Positions 33,534 through 44,415 of a stretch of 64,000 bases of DNA are shown piece after piece (position 1 is the first letter of the stretch; every line of letters starts with the position of its first letter). The notes under the pieces are model-generated. The model saw only the letters and a program-made list of their open reading frames with translations. It was not told where the DNA came from and did not search any database. The position numbers and the translations under genes are program-made. This DNA comes from Lepidodermella squamata. Lineage: Eukaryota > Gastrotricha. The stretch spans positions 3,906,001 through 3,970,000 of the forward strand of contig JBLDXI010000001.1 in assembly GCA_047495785.1 (NCBI GenBank). The letters run 5' to 3'.

Positions 33534-36396
33534 ATGGATATTAGAATGCTCGAGGACGACCAAGCAAGCTGTAATAGGCTTGTTTCTTTGTTAAAGGAGA
33601 TATCGCATACTGCTCACGAAAATGTGGTTCTGTTTGGCACGGAAAAATCAAGTGGTGCCGTTTCACGTCAAATGGCTGAATGTTTTGCCGTAATTCGCTC
33701 CCAGCTCAATGAATCGATTATACCCCTCGTGAAGGAGCTATACGCTGTCGCCCGTCGATACGACCCATGCCCTGAAATCAAAGCTAACGGCATTCGAAGT
33801 TGGCTTATGTCAGTCGAAAAACTCGGCGCCTTGCTTCTTCAGATGAGCCATTATGCTGCTGTTAAAAAGAATAGCATGTTCTTCCGACAAGCTCAATTTG
33901 CCTACAAGTTGCAAGTTCACACCGACTATCTATGCGCGCTGAAGCATGTCCTCGAGATAGCTCTGCGACTAACATCAGTTGGAAATGGGAGTGCAATAAT
34001 TGCTGATTCGCATCAAGATCCTTCTATAACTATCGATGAAACAATAGACTTGATTAGTGAGATGCGCCAAATCGATGTTTCATCCTTCTGCGGCCGCACA
34101 AACTGCTTTCATTTTGCTGATTCCGCTCAAGGCGTTGCTCAAGGTATACTGCTGACCTTCGCAACTTTCAGTGCCTCCTACGGACCAGTTTCGCCGCTGC
34201 AAGCCGCTATTCATCATCAGCAATCAAGTCCGGTCGAAGTTGACTCGAAAAAGCCGAAAAAATCGGTGGGAGCTGGTTTTCTCTCACTGCTCTCGAATCC
34301 TGATATTTTATCGAAACAAGTACTCTGGGCTCTGGCTAATTTTGATCTCGCAAATGTGAAGCGATTCTGGCAACTGGGCGACAATCCGTTACTACTAGCT
34401 GGTGCAGACTTACTAATACCCTCGTTATACCTCACCCAAGGCATCAATTTACACTCTGTGCCTCTGACAATCGCCTCATTGACCGGCGACTTGGTGACCA
34501 TTGAGCCACCATCATGTTTTACTGGATTGAGACCCATAAAAACGCGGCTGCTTTCAAGCGTTTTACGACAGGGCCAGGTAAATAGTGCTATTAGATGGTT
34601 AAATTATCACTGTTATTGCTCTTTTATAGGAATATTGGCTTAGGTCTGGTACTCCGACCGCTCCCTTGGCTGATGCAATCGTTTTCCATGTTCACGGGGG
34701 AGGTTTCATTTGTCAGTCCGCCCGAGCTCAGGAGGTCTTCCTTAAAAGTTACTGTCGACTAACTGGAGTTCCATTTTTCTGCGTTGATTACGCACTGCTG
34801 CCTGAAGATCCTTTCCCAAGAGCGATTGAAGAAGGTATGAATCCTCTGCTGTGATTCCTCAAATTCAAAATAATATTCAACGTTGTTATTTTCAGTTCTC
34901 TATGCCTATTGTTGGATGCTGAATAATTCTCAAAAATTGGGTAAGTTTCAATATTTTCTTCTAGAATAAAATTGTGATTTTTCTCCATTTTAGGTACTAC
35001 GGCTAAACGTATCGTTACAATAGGCGATAGCGCAGGGGCTGCGCTTTTGTTGGCTATGTGCATTCAGTTGGCTGAATTGAACATTCGCATGCCTGATTCG
35101 ATGCTTTTGGTGTACCCGTACTGCTGCTCGTCATTTGCGCCTTCCCCATCTCGACTTCTCGCCTTAGCCGACCCGATTGTGCCGATTCCTTTGCTGGTTC
35201 GATGCTGCTGTGGTGAGTCGCTACTTATTCTATTGAATAGCCCGCAAAAAAATTCAGAAGCGTCAGGCCTTATTCATGCTGCAATTTGACCTTTGACCTG
35301 ACCTCTGAACTTTGCCCTTTCAGAGGTCAATGGGGTCATTTAAATTGCGAACTTTAGAACCAAGCCTTTGAAATGATTAATCATTTAAATTTAGAGTTTT
35401 TTATAACTAAACATTTTTAGAACAATTTTTTTTTAATTTTATTTGAAAAAACTTTTCTGCGTATAATCTGGTCTTATTCTAGCTTACTAATATTAACTTT
35501 CTTCGTCCCTCTCAGGATATGCTGGTTTATCTGAGGAAGAAGCGAGACTGGTTCTCGGCATCGGAGCCTTGGATCATCACCATAATCACTACCCAAGTCG
35601 TTGCTCTGAGGAAACATCCAGCCAAGCCCACGAAACTCCGATTCCTTCGCCCGATTGCGGTTCCAGCCGTCGAAATTCTCTGTCAATCAACGACTCAACC
35701 CTGATAAATCGGCACAGACGAAGCGCATCGGCCCCTACGCCGTACCACGGTTTATCCACCTCGAAATCAGTTGGATCAGCTCTCGGTCGACTGGCAGAAC
35801 ACGATTCGTTGCCTCGATCTCGGCTTCAGCATATGAGAAATAAATCAGACCTAGGGCTGGTTGATTTGAATTTTCGACGAATGCGAATGTCTGAATCGGA
35901 ACGAATGACCCTGGCTGATTTGTTGGCATTGCCTATATTCTCTGACCCGCTTTTCTCGCCAGTTTTAGCCTCGGATGAAATTTTGATGAAGTTCCCGAAA
36001 ATTCATTTGGTCGGAAGTACGGCTGATCCGTTACTCGACGATTCGGTCAGTTTCTGCCGCAAAATGCGAAATATTGGGCGCAAAATCGATTTTACCGTCC
36101 TCGAGGGCCTGCCGCATGGTTTCCTGAATTTGGCCCTCGTCTCTCGCGCCTGTGCTGATGGCCAGGCGAAAGTTGGCGAGATATTGCGGCAAATGGTTAG
36201 CGAGCCGTTTTCAGCGAGTTCCTCCGAAATATCACTGCCCTGCCTGGCTGAAGAGACCGAGGTGGTCGAAACGCGACGATTCAAGCTGAGCCCGTCTCTT
36301 ATTGAAACAACGATGAGTATGTTCAGCTCAATCGGCTCCTTTTCGATGGCTGGATTAAGGCGGCGAATGTTTGTAGCCGGCGATGGTGATGATTGA
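33534..36396 (+). CDS. LIPE: Hormone-sensitive lipase paralogue 1
   Basis: Neutral diacylglycerol/cholesteryl-ester hydrolase of the HSL family. Five exons (33534-34577, 34630-34834, 34896-34940, 34994-35212, 35516-36396) join to 797 residues. Exon 1 is the HSL N-terminal domain (FWQLGDNPLLLAGADLL near its end). The alpha/beta hydrolase part has the oxyanion motif HGGGF at 370-374, the nucleophile in GDSAG with Ser444, the acid in STADPLLDDS and the His in LEGLPHGFL. Exon 5 begins with about 120 residues of low complexity rich in Ser, His and Arg, the equivalent of the HSL regulatory insert that carries phosphosites in mammals. A further 60-residue Ser-rich C-terminal tail is absent from paralogue 2. 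A poly(A) signal lies at 36617. It is tandem with paralogue 2. Confidence 0.93.
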
Positions 36397-37133
36397 GTGT
36401 GCTTTTTTTCTCGAAAATTTGAGTTCAGAGCGAAATTTAGGATTTTTTTCGAGAATTTTTTTCAACGTTGTAATCAGTGTGGTTATTTATCTATAAATGT
36501 TTTCGTGCTAATGTTATAATGCCGAAATATGTCTCATCTTTTTGCCCGTCTCGCGTCTGTGTGCCGGTGCTTTTTTACTATTGAAGTATGTAGTTTGTGA
36601 CTTTTAATTCTGATTTAATAAAACCGCCCGGTAGGGACTTTTCATCTAATAAATTGAATGAGAAATAACACGAGTCAAGGTTCAACTTTTTTGAAGAATT
36701 TACTCAGTCCCTAGCAGGTGGTCAAGTATTTGTGTCTTATTTGTTAGTATTTTCTTATTATTTTCTTCAGTTTAACGACAAGCAAAATCGGTTGACATTT
36801 TTTATTTCTACGAGTCAAGTGAGAAAAAATTTAATGTTTCATCATTATTTATCTTTGTTGCGCTTTTTTCGTTCGGTTCTTTTCGTGTTCGTATTTGGAT
36901 AAGAAAAACCAATCCAATTGATGATAAATTTCTAAGCTGAAATGCAATAAAAAAAATTATTGTTCGAATTGCTATGACCCTTTTTTACTTACCTAATCGC
37001 TTCATTTTTTCATAGGAATCAAACGTATTAACATCACAGTAATTTTATCCTGAAGCGACAATTCGTGTGATCAAAACCAGAATAATTTAAAAACAAATCT
37101 CACTGAATTTTATCGCGAAATATTTTATCAACA
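36397..37133. other. Gap between the two lipase genes
   Basis: No gene is seen in 737 bp. AATAAA at 36617 is the likely poly(A) signal of lipase 1; the rest is AT-rich and must hold the 5' region of lipase 2. Confidence 0.6.
36617..36622 (+). terminator. Poly(A) signal AATAAA of lipase 1
   Basis: AATAAA 221 bp after the stop codon, in an otherwise empty spacer. Confidence 0.5.
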
Positions 37134-40100
37134 ATGGACGCCGTTGACCGAGCTGCCTGCAACAAATTGATCTCGCTACTGCGCCTTGTCGCGTCGCGGG
37201 CGCTCGAAAACGAGGCGTATTTTACGGGGCCGAACAAGCTGGACGTGATTGACAAGGCGTTTCGTGAAAGCTTCTACTTGCTGCACCAAACTATCAACAG
37301 CGAAGTGATTGCTAATGTCGAAGAATTGTACCAGGTTAGTCATGAAAAAATTTGAAATTTGAAATACAAGCAAAGCGGGGCATTTCTTTTAAATTCATAT
37401 GTCGTAGTCTAATAAGCAATTTAGTTGGATTGGGAATCCAGCTAGTTTTTTTGCCAATTTGCTCATAAAACTAGTTTAATATTCGGCAATAATTGATCCA
37501 ATACACCAATTAGGATTAAATGGCAGAATATTGCTCGAGTAATCGAAAATCTTGAGATTCCAACCGCGAAGAAGGTCGGGAGTGGTTTTCTTGACCGTTC
37601 TGTTTCTTTTATTTCGTGGAATGGCGGAATGGCTCCACCTTAACGAAATTTGATTTTTACAAAATACGGCTCAAAAATAGCCAAAAAATCAATCGAGTTG
37701 ATATGACAAATCTTGAGCCTCTCTTCTTAGGAGGTAATGTTTTGCGCAATAATTGTGTTCGATTGCCTTATAAACTAGTTTTTTAAAAGTTTGCTTATTA
37801 AACTAGTGACTCAACTAGTGACTAAATTGCTTATTAGAATACGACACATATAAAAAATTATTTCATTGCGTTACTTTTTCTAAATTCAGAATTTATTTCT
37901 AAATTGCGCTTTTAACTATTGATCGATCGATCGGGAAGAATTTATTGACGATTTCGAGCTAAGGCTGGCTAAATTTTGCCGTTCTATTCATTTTTGACCT
38001 CCTCGAATGGTTTCAAGAAACTTTCGCCGCTTTATTAGGAAAATCGGGAGTATCGTTTCGGGAATTCCTCGAATCTAAGACCGAGCTTTTAGATGATATT
38101 GATGAGTTTTCTGGAAATTCCTACGTCCTTTCTTTCCATTCGATCAAAGAATGGGTAGTTCACTGATATCCAGGCATAATATCCCCGATCCCTTCTCTTG
38201 TACTTCTCTTGGAAGGAAGCTTGCACCACAGTATCGGCAGGTCTTCAGTTTTTCAGTGAGTTGGAAACTTTTGCGGTTAACCGGCGTGGCTGATAATAAG
38301 GCGCAGCGAAAATTCCAGGGAAACCGACAGAGGGCTGGTTGATGAAATCGAAGCTATAAAAGAAAAGCGATGGCGCCAAAGCGTTGGGGAGGCTATTTTT
38401 CACATGTGCAATCAACAGATGTTGATCTGACATTTTAGTAGAAAATCGAAAATAATCTGAGGTTAAAGATTTCGTAATAGATTCGCTTATAAGAAGCAAC
38501 ATATTGACCACGAGAGGCAATTCAGCAGGATGCTTTGATAATGTTCCGGAGTTTCACCTTTTGTCAAGGCGGCGGCCTTGAACCTGCATATGGAAAAAAT
38601 CCGGAATTATGATAATTTTCTCGGGTCCTAGCCGAATTATTTGACCACCTGATCGAACCCGCCAGTTTGGGCGAGTACTGATCGAACCGACGCTGTTTCG
38701 CCGGCGAGTTATAAACAATAAGAGCATTAGAAAGTTCGGCCCTAAATTGAGTATCGGTCATCGTGCTTGTCGAAGCTTCAGTGAGCTTTCGCTTCTTTCA
38801 AGGAGGGGGACTTACGGGACTAATGCGATCCGTTCGAAAAGGATACAAACTTATAGTTGAGAATCGACTTGGCGATTTCACAGTTACAATCCGCCCTTTT
38901 GGCATGGTTTTGAATACTTAGCCTGACAGAAAGCCTTCTTCGGACGAAAAACCGCGATCTGCCTGAGCTTCAACTTGAGCAGGTTCAATGCCTTGAGTGA
39001 CATCGTTAACACCAGCGGGTTCTTTTGATAATTCACTTCCATCCGGCCCTTCGCCTGAGCTTGGACTTCAACTTTGGAGTTCTCTTCTACAAGCCCTCGA
39101 TTCGCCTCCCTCAAAAGGACTTGAAATTGCGTGCTATTTTATTTGAATTTTTCTTAATTGTTGATGTAAAAAAATAGATCTGTTCAAAATTTTGTGGGCG
39201 GGGAAACCCTACGTCTATTTGCAGTATAAGAAGCTGTAATTGAATAACAAAAGCGGTCTTAAGGGATATATTTATAATGGAAATTATGAACAATTAACTT
39301 ATTATCTTTTCTTTTAGGTTGTTGGTCGGTTCGATGCTGATGTCGACATCAAAGCTAATGGCTTCCGAAGCTGGCTCGCCACCGTCAACCGGCTAGCGAC
39401 CGAACTGAACAAAATCTGCGACTTCATCGACTCGAAGCGCACAAGTGTCTTCTTCCGCCGCGTTAAAATGGCTGAACGCCTGAAACACCACGTTGACTAT
39501 TTCGCCTCCACGGCGCAATGTCTCGCGCTGCTGAAGCGTTACCCGGGTCTCAGCGACTCGCTTATCATCGACCCGGCGTTGGACAGCAAAATCAAAATGC
39601 CGGAATTGTTGGACCTTATCAGCGACATGCGGCAAATCAATGTGAAGGCGTTCCGCGGTCGCACGCATTGCTTTCACTTCGACGACTCAATTTGGCCGAT
39701 TGCTCAAGGCGCGATGCTGATTTTCGCCGCCTACATTCAAACGTACAAGATTAAACATGGTTTGCTTGACAAATCGCACGCCTCGCGCCGCAAGAAGGCG
39801 TCGATGCAGTCGATTGACGAGGAACGACCTGGCTCACCCGATTCCGGGACTGGTTCAACTGAAAGCCCGGATGTTGCATCCAGCGCTCGGCGCTTATTCT
39901 CATTTGCGACTGATAGCAACGCTTTGGCGGAGGAAGTCTCATGGGGCTTTGCCAATTTGGACCTGGCGCATATGCAGTGTTTTTGGAATTTGGGCGATAA
40001 CCCTATGCTGTTGGCTGGTATTGACCTGCTTGTGCCGAATATTGCGATCAGTGTGCCGATCAACTTGTATTCCGTGCCGTTGTCGGTTCGTTCGGCTGAT

Positions 40101-42641
40101 GGCGATCGCGTGATTACGATCGACCCGCCGGAGAGTGGGACTGGAATTCGCCCGACCAAGTGCCGCTTGCTGTCTGGTGTTATCAGATCAGGACAGGTAA
40201 ATCAGTATTCGAATCTTGATAATCACTAGCTTCTCTTGAATTCATTAATCTGCACTCTGAACCAACAAATCAAAGCCTAAGGTCGCAAAAAAAGCATTCA
40301 TCTCTCCACAAAGCGTGTCCCATAAGTTGCGCAACCATTTCGTAATTTTGCAAATTTTTAAAGAAAATGAAAATAATTGTTTGAAATTGGGCCCATTGAG
40401 AGAATAATATTCCATCCTTTATCCACGATTTTGCCGAAGAAATGATAATTTGCCGAAGAAAACCCTGAAACCCCGATGGTAGCTTGTTCGGTAATTTTCT
40501 GTTTTTACCTGGTTGGGTCAAATTTCTTCGGATTTTTTAATCCCGTTAAAAAGAGACATTATTACTATTCTAATGGCATTTCAGATACGGTTTGGCGATT
40601 TTTCTGGCCATGAGATGTAACTTCGCCTCTCATTGTAGAGTTTCTGATCCCTTTTCCCCATATTTTCTCATATTGGACACGCTGTAATTACCGTATTTTA
40701 TCGAATAGTATCCAACCTCAAATAATAGCCCCCTCGAATAATAGCCACAAAAATCCATGCAAATATTGGGTCCAAAGGTTAATAATAGCCCACCTCGAAT
40801 AATAGCCACATTCCATGAATGTCAATAGTTCTAGTATATCAGCTCTTGTAGAAAGAATGTGGGAGGTGGCTAGCGTGCCAGAAGAAAATTGAGACGTAGA
40901 GAAGAGTAAGTGCGACAACGAGGAAGATAACTACAGTGCATTTAAGCTTAATTACAGCGGCAAAGAGGAATATATTCAAGCTAAAAAGGACTAAAAATGT
41001 CTGTTGAAGTGATGATTTGACGTTTTAAGATAAATAATAACCTGCCTTGAATAAAAGCCCCCTCGAATAATAGTCCGATTTTTTTCCCTACTTTTCGAGT
41101 TCGGATAAAAATAATATCCCAGGATACTATTCGATAAAATACGGTATGACCTAAGTTATATCCAATGGGACCCTACTCTTGATATAGCCGGTTATTTTTC
41201 AAATAACCTCGAACTTCTGACATTTTTCGGGCAGCACGGTATTTGAGCCTCTATTCGGACTGTTAACTGTCAGAGCTTCATAGATCCGGGGATTAATTAC
41301 CTCGCTTTTCGAATCAATGATGTGTTTCCGTATCGCTTTTATGTAGCTCCTCGCTCGTGAATCACTATTTACTGTTGGAATTTCGTCTAATTGCTTTTTT
41401 CGATTTTAGGAATATTGGCTGCAACGTGAAATGCCTGAGAAGCAACTGAAACCACTAAGCGATTGCATCGTGTTTCAAGTTCACGGCGGTGGTTTCATCT
41501 GCCAGTCGTCGCGCTCGCAGGAAGGCTACCTGCGTCAGTTCTGCATCGAAACCGAAGTGCCCTTCTTCTGCGTCGATTATTCTCTTCTGCCCGATTGCTT
41601 CCCACGAGCCGCTGAAGAGTCCATCTACGCTTTTTGTTGGATGTTGGAGAACTTCGCGAAACTAGGCACTACTGGCAAGCGAATTGTAGCTTTTGGCGAC
41701 TCGGCCGGTTGTTGCCTGCTCATGAGCATGTGCGTGCGTTTGGCCGAACTTGGCATCCGAGTTCCGGACGCTATGAACTTTGTCTATCCCTACACTTGTG
41801 CCGCCTTCGCCCCATCGCCGTCTCGGCTGTTGGCCCACGCTGATCCGATTGTGCCGATTCCGCTTCTGCTGCGTTGCTGCTTTGGTAAGACATATTTCTA
41901 TTCGATTCGAAGTTCTCGGAATCATATTATCTTCCCGGCCTAATGCATAGAAGTTACTTGGGTTTGAGTAGTCAGCTAAAAATCTGGCGCTTCTTGAGAT
42001 GGATTTAGATTTAGATTGTGGGAACCCTTTTTCTCAATTTTTATGTATTTTAAGGTTACGCCAATTTGCCGGAAGAAGGCGTCCGCACTGTTTTGGGCGT
42101 TGGCGAGATCGGTAGCGACTGCGACTCGGCTTACAGCAGCCCAGATGTGCCTCATGTTAGCAGAACTGGGATGTTATCGCCCGCCGGACTGCGCCATTCG
42201 CAGTCGGCGCCTGGTCTTCTGTCAAAGCAAGTCAACAAGCCGCTTGATTCTACCTCAACTTCGCCTAAAAGCACGAAAACGTCCGCCAAGACGCAGTACG
42301 ACTTCGTGCAGGTGCCCTTCACCAACAGCGAGCGTCTCGATGTTGCGGAAATGCTGTCAAACCCGGCATTTTTCGACCCATTTTGCTCGCCTATCATCGC
42401 ACCGGATGCCATTTTAGCTAAAATGCCCTTTCTCCACATTTTAGGCTCAACTGCCGATCCGTTATTGGACGATTCTGTCGCGCTGTGCAAGCGAATGCGC
42501 AAGGCTGGGGCTAAATGCGAGCTGACGGTTCTCGAAGGGTTGCCGCATGGTTTCTTGAACCTAGCGCTGATCCCAGGCGCTTGCCGCATCGGTTGTGACA
42601 AGTCGAAGAAAATTTTGATCGATCTGGTCAAGATGAAATGA
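37134..42641 (+). CDS. LIPE: Hormone-sensitive lipase paralogue 2
   Basis: Four exons (37134-37334, 39318-40196, 41410-41884, 42055-42641) join to 713 residues. The domain order equals paralogue 1: HSL N-domain, HGGGF at 385-389, GDSAG with Ser458, STADPLLDDS, and the His in LEGLPHGFL. All catalytic residues are present. Exons 2-4 of paralogue 1 are one exon here, while the N-domain is split by a 1,983-bp intron that paralogue 1 lacks. Introns 1 and 2 each hold a MITE (37400-37846 and 40691-41144), which explains part of the size difference. The insert before the last catalytic residues is shorter, and the Ser-rich C-terminal tail is missing. The last acceptor reads TTTTAAG. Coding sequence looks more G+C-rich than in paralogue 1. 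Confidence 0.93.
37400..37846 (+). mobile_element. MITE family 1, copy in lipase 2 intron 1
   Basis: Begins TGTCGTAGTCTAATAAGCAA and ends with the near inverse (TTGCTTATTAGAATACGACA); the target duplication is CATA at 37396-37399 and 37847-37850. The inside is unique and noncoding. It is related along its whole length, in opposite orientation, to 51840-52314 in the KIF21 gene. No transposase is encoded. Confidence 0.88.
40417..40665 (+). repeat. Dispersed repeat, copy 1 (lipase 2 intron 2)
   Basis: Shares ordered words with 60045-60255: GAAACCCCGATG, AGCTNGTTCGGT, CGGATTTTT, ATTCTAATG and CTGATCCCTTTT. The similarity is diffuse, so this is an older repeat. No ends are clear. Confidence 0.55.
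40691..41144. mobile_element. MITE family 2 with perfect 23-bp inverted ends, TA-flanked
   Basis: The left end CCGTATTTTATCGAATAGTA continues to 40713 and is matched perfectly by the inverted right end at 41122-41144. TA flanks both ends (40689-40690, 41145-41146). The inside carries at least five degenerate copies of CTCGAATAATAGCC near both ends. No ORF of note. TA flanks point to Tc1/mariner/pogo-like mobilisation (inference). Confidence 0.87.
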
Positions 42642-43265
42642 TGCATAAAGCTGCTACAAATGATGCATAAAACTGACAGTTTTTAATTTTTTGTCGTCTT
42701 ATAAATTAACAGAGTATTGTTTTTAACCGGATGGTTGTGTAACCGACATGTTTATGATCGTTGTTTTTTCTGACTGAGATTTTTGTATAAAAATATTGCC
42801 TCGCGTCTTTTGTTGCTTATTTTTTTACTGATACTCTCACTACAAAAAAATGATGATGTGAATCGCTTTCCGAAACTACTACCCCAGAAAACGCTGCTTT
42901 CAAATTCAAAGAAATCGCGATTTTTATTATTATCATAAGAATTATTATAATTATAAATAAATCAAGAGAAGTATTCAAAAAACGGACTTTTTATAAATGC
43001 TCGGAAACTTTTCGACGGAACGAATTTTGATATCTTCGCTGTGGAATGGTAGAACGAGGTTCTGCGGAGCTGACCCCTGACCTTTCAAATCTGCACTAAC
43101 ATTAACTTCAAGGTCATTGAAGTCCCTAAACCGGCAATATCGCCTGAAAATTATCGCTATCAGTGGTTGAAATGCTGGACTCAATAGATAACGGAAACCG
43201 TCGGATAAGAGACGAGAAGACCCGGCTTGCTCCTCCAGTTTCCCAGGTTTTTTTGCACCATAACG
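42642..43265. other. Gap between lipase 2 and the aldo-keto reductase
   Basis: No gene is seen in 624 bp. AATAAA at 42956 is a likely poly(A) signal for lipase 2; TTTCCCAG ends about 20 bases before the reductase start. Confidence 0.55.
42956..42961 (+). terminator. Poly(A) signal AATAAA of lipase 2
   Basis: AATAAA in a very AT-rich stretch about 315 bp after the stop codon. Confidence 0.4.
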
Positions 43266-44415
43266 ATGCGCTACACTACGAAACTGTTGCCTAATGGCCC
43301 ACGGCCTACTTCGACATTTGGTAAGTTTTGCCTATACTGCTATGCTTCATTTAGAAAAAAAATCATTCCATTCAGGTCTTGGTGCCGCCTCGTTTGGTTA
43401 CATGTACAGCAGGCAATCTGGGCGTCAGGAAGCTTTGGACATAATTAAGGAGGCATACGGTAATTTTTTGCGATACATCCAACCTTTTTACGAACCGCAA
43501 TTTTTTCCAGCCGCGGGCATCAATTATTTTGACACAGCACCGTGGTATGGTTTCAACGACGGCTGCACTGAGAAGCCGTTTGCTGAAGCTTTGAAGGGTA
43601 TCGACCGTTCATCATTCTACATGGCTACGAAGATCGGCTGGTATGGTGGAGATCTGAAGCCGGCGTGGAATTTCAAGGCCGATTTCATAACTGCTGGTTT
43701 CAAGCAAAGCTTGGAACATCTTCAAATGGAGTACGTTGACCTGCTTCAGGTCCACACACCTGAGGTTCTTCATCACGATCCTAACAACAAATTCGACATG
43801 TTGTTTTCGGAAACCCTACCAGCTATGGATAAGTTGCGCCAACAGGGTCTCGTGCGCCACATTGGTGTGACTTCTTATGAAATTTCAACGCTGAAAACGC
43901 TGATAGAGAAAAGCCCGGTCAAGATTGACACAGCTTTGTCATGGGCTAAACTTACTCTAGCTGATCAGGAGCTTGCTGACAGCATCGCTTGGTTCAAGCA
44001 ACGAGGCATCGGCTTGATCAATGCGTCACCTTTGGGGCGCGGGTTACTCATTTCGAATGAAAGTGCTGTCCCACGTGATAACCACTTCCATCCTGATCTA
44101 GTTAAAGCCGGCCACGTAGCCAGAAAGATGTGTGCCGATGCGGGCCTGAAGCTGGAACGGCTAGCCCTCGGCTATTGCATCGAACAGTCCGAGAAACGAG
44201 GAGTCGATATTCTACTGTCTGGTCCGTCTTCCGTGACCGAACTACGTACCAACTTGGAGATTTATGAAAACGGACTCAGTGACACTGAAAAAGCGATGAT
44301 TGGCAAGATTACTACAGGGCCGTTCGGGCCAAGCTTGAAGCATCGTGATTCGTTCAATCCCAAGCTCGAATATCTGCAGCATTGCGGTCAGTCTGGCGAG
44401 CGCCTGATTAGTTGA
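43266..44415 (+). CDS. Aldo-keto reductase, L-galactose dehydrogenase-like
   Basis: NAD(P)-dependent oxidoreductase of the aldo-keto reductase fold. Three exons (43266-43320, 43376-43459, 43511-44415) give 347 residues. I start at ATG 43266 (MRYTTKLLPNGPRPTSTFG), because exon 1 then joins GLGAASFGYMYS, the normal family start. The 51-bp intron 2 is stop-free and divisible by three, so an unspliced reading frame looks continuous but would put 17 extra residues before AAGINYFDTAPWYG. The catalytic tetrad is D54, Y59, K87 (ATKIG) and H128 (LQVHTPE). The FDTAPWYG form groups it with L-galactose dehydrogenase-like members found in plants and invertebrates. The animal substrate is not known. AATAAA at 44505 follows. 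Confidence 0.9.

Noticed and set aside
38151-39114. Open frames on both strands within lipase 2 intron 1
   Set aside because: They are short and unrelated to known proteins. A decayed element is possible but I see no diagnostic motif.
43294-43375. Start of the aldo-keto reductase at 43294 in the continuous frame
   Set aside because: That frame reads through intron 1; the ATG at 43266 with splice 43320/43376 gives the family N-terminus.
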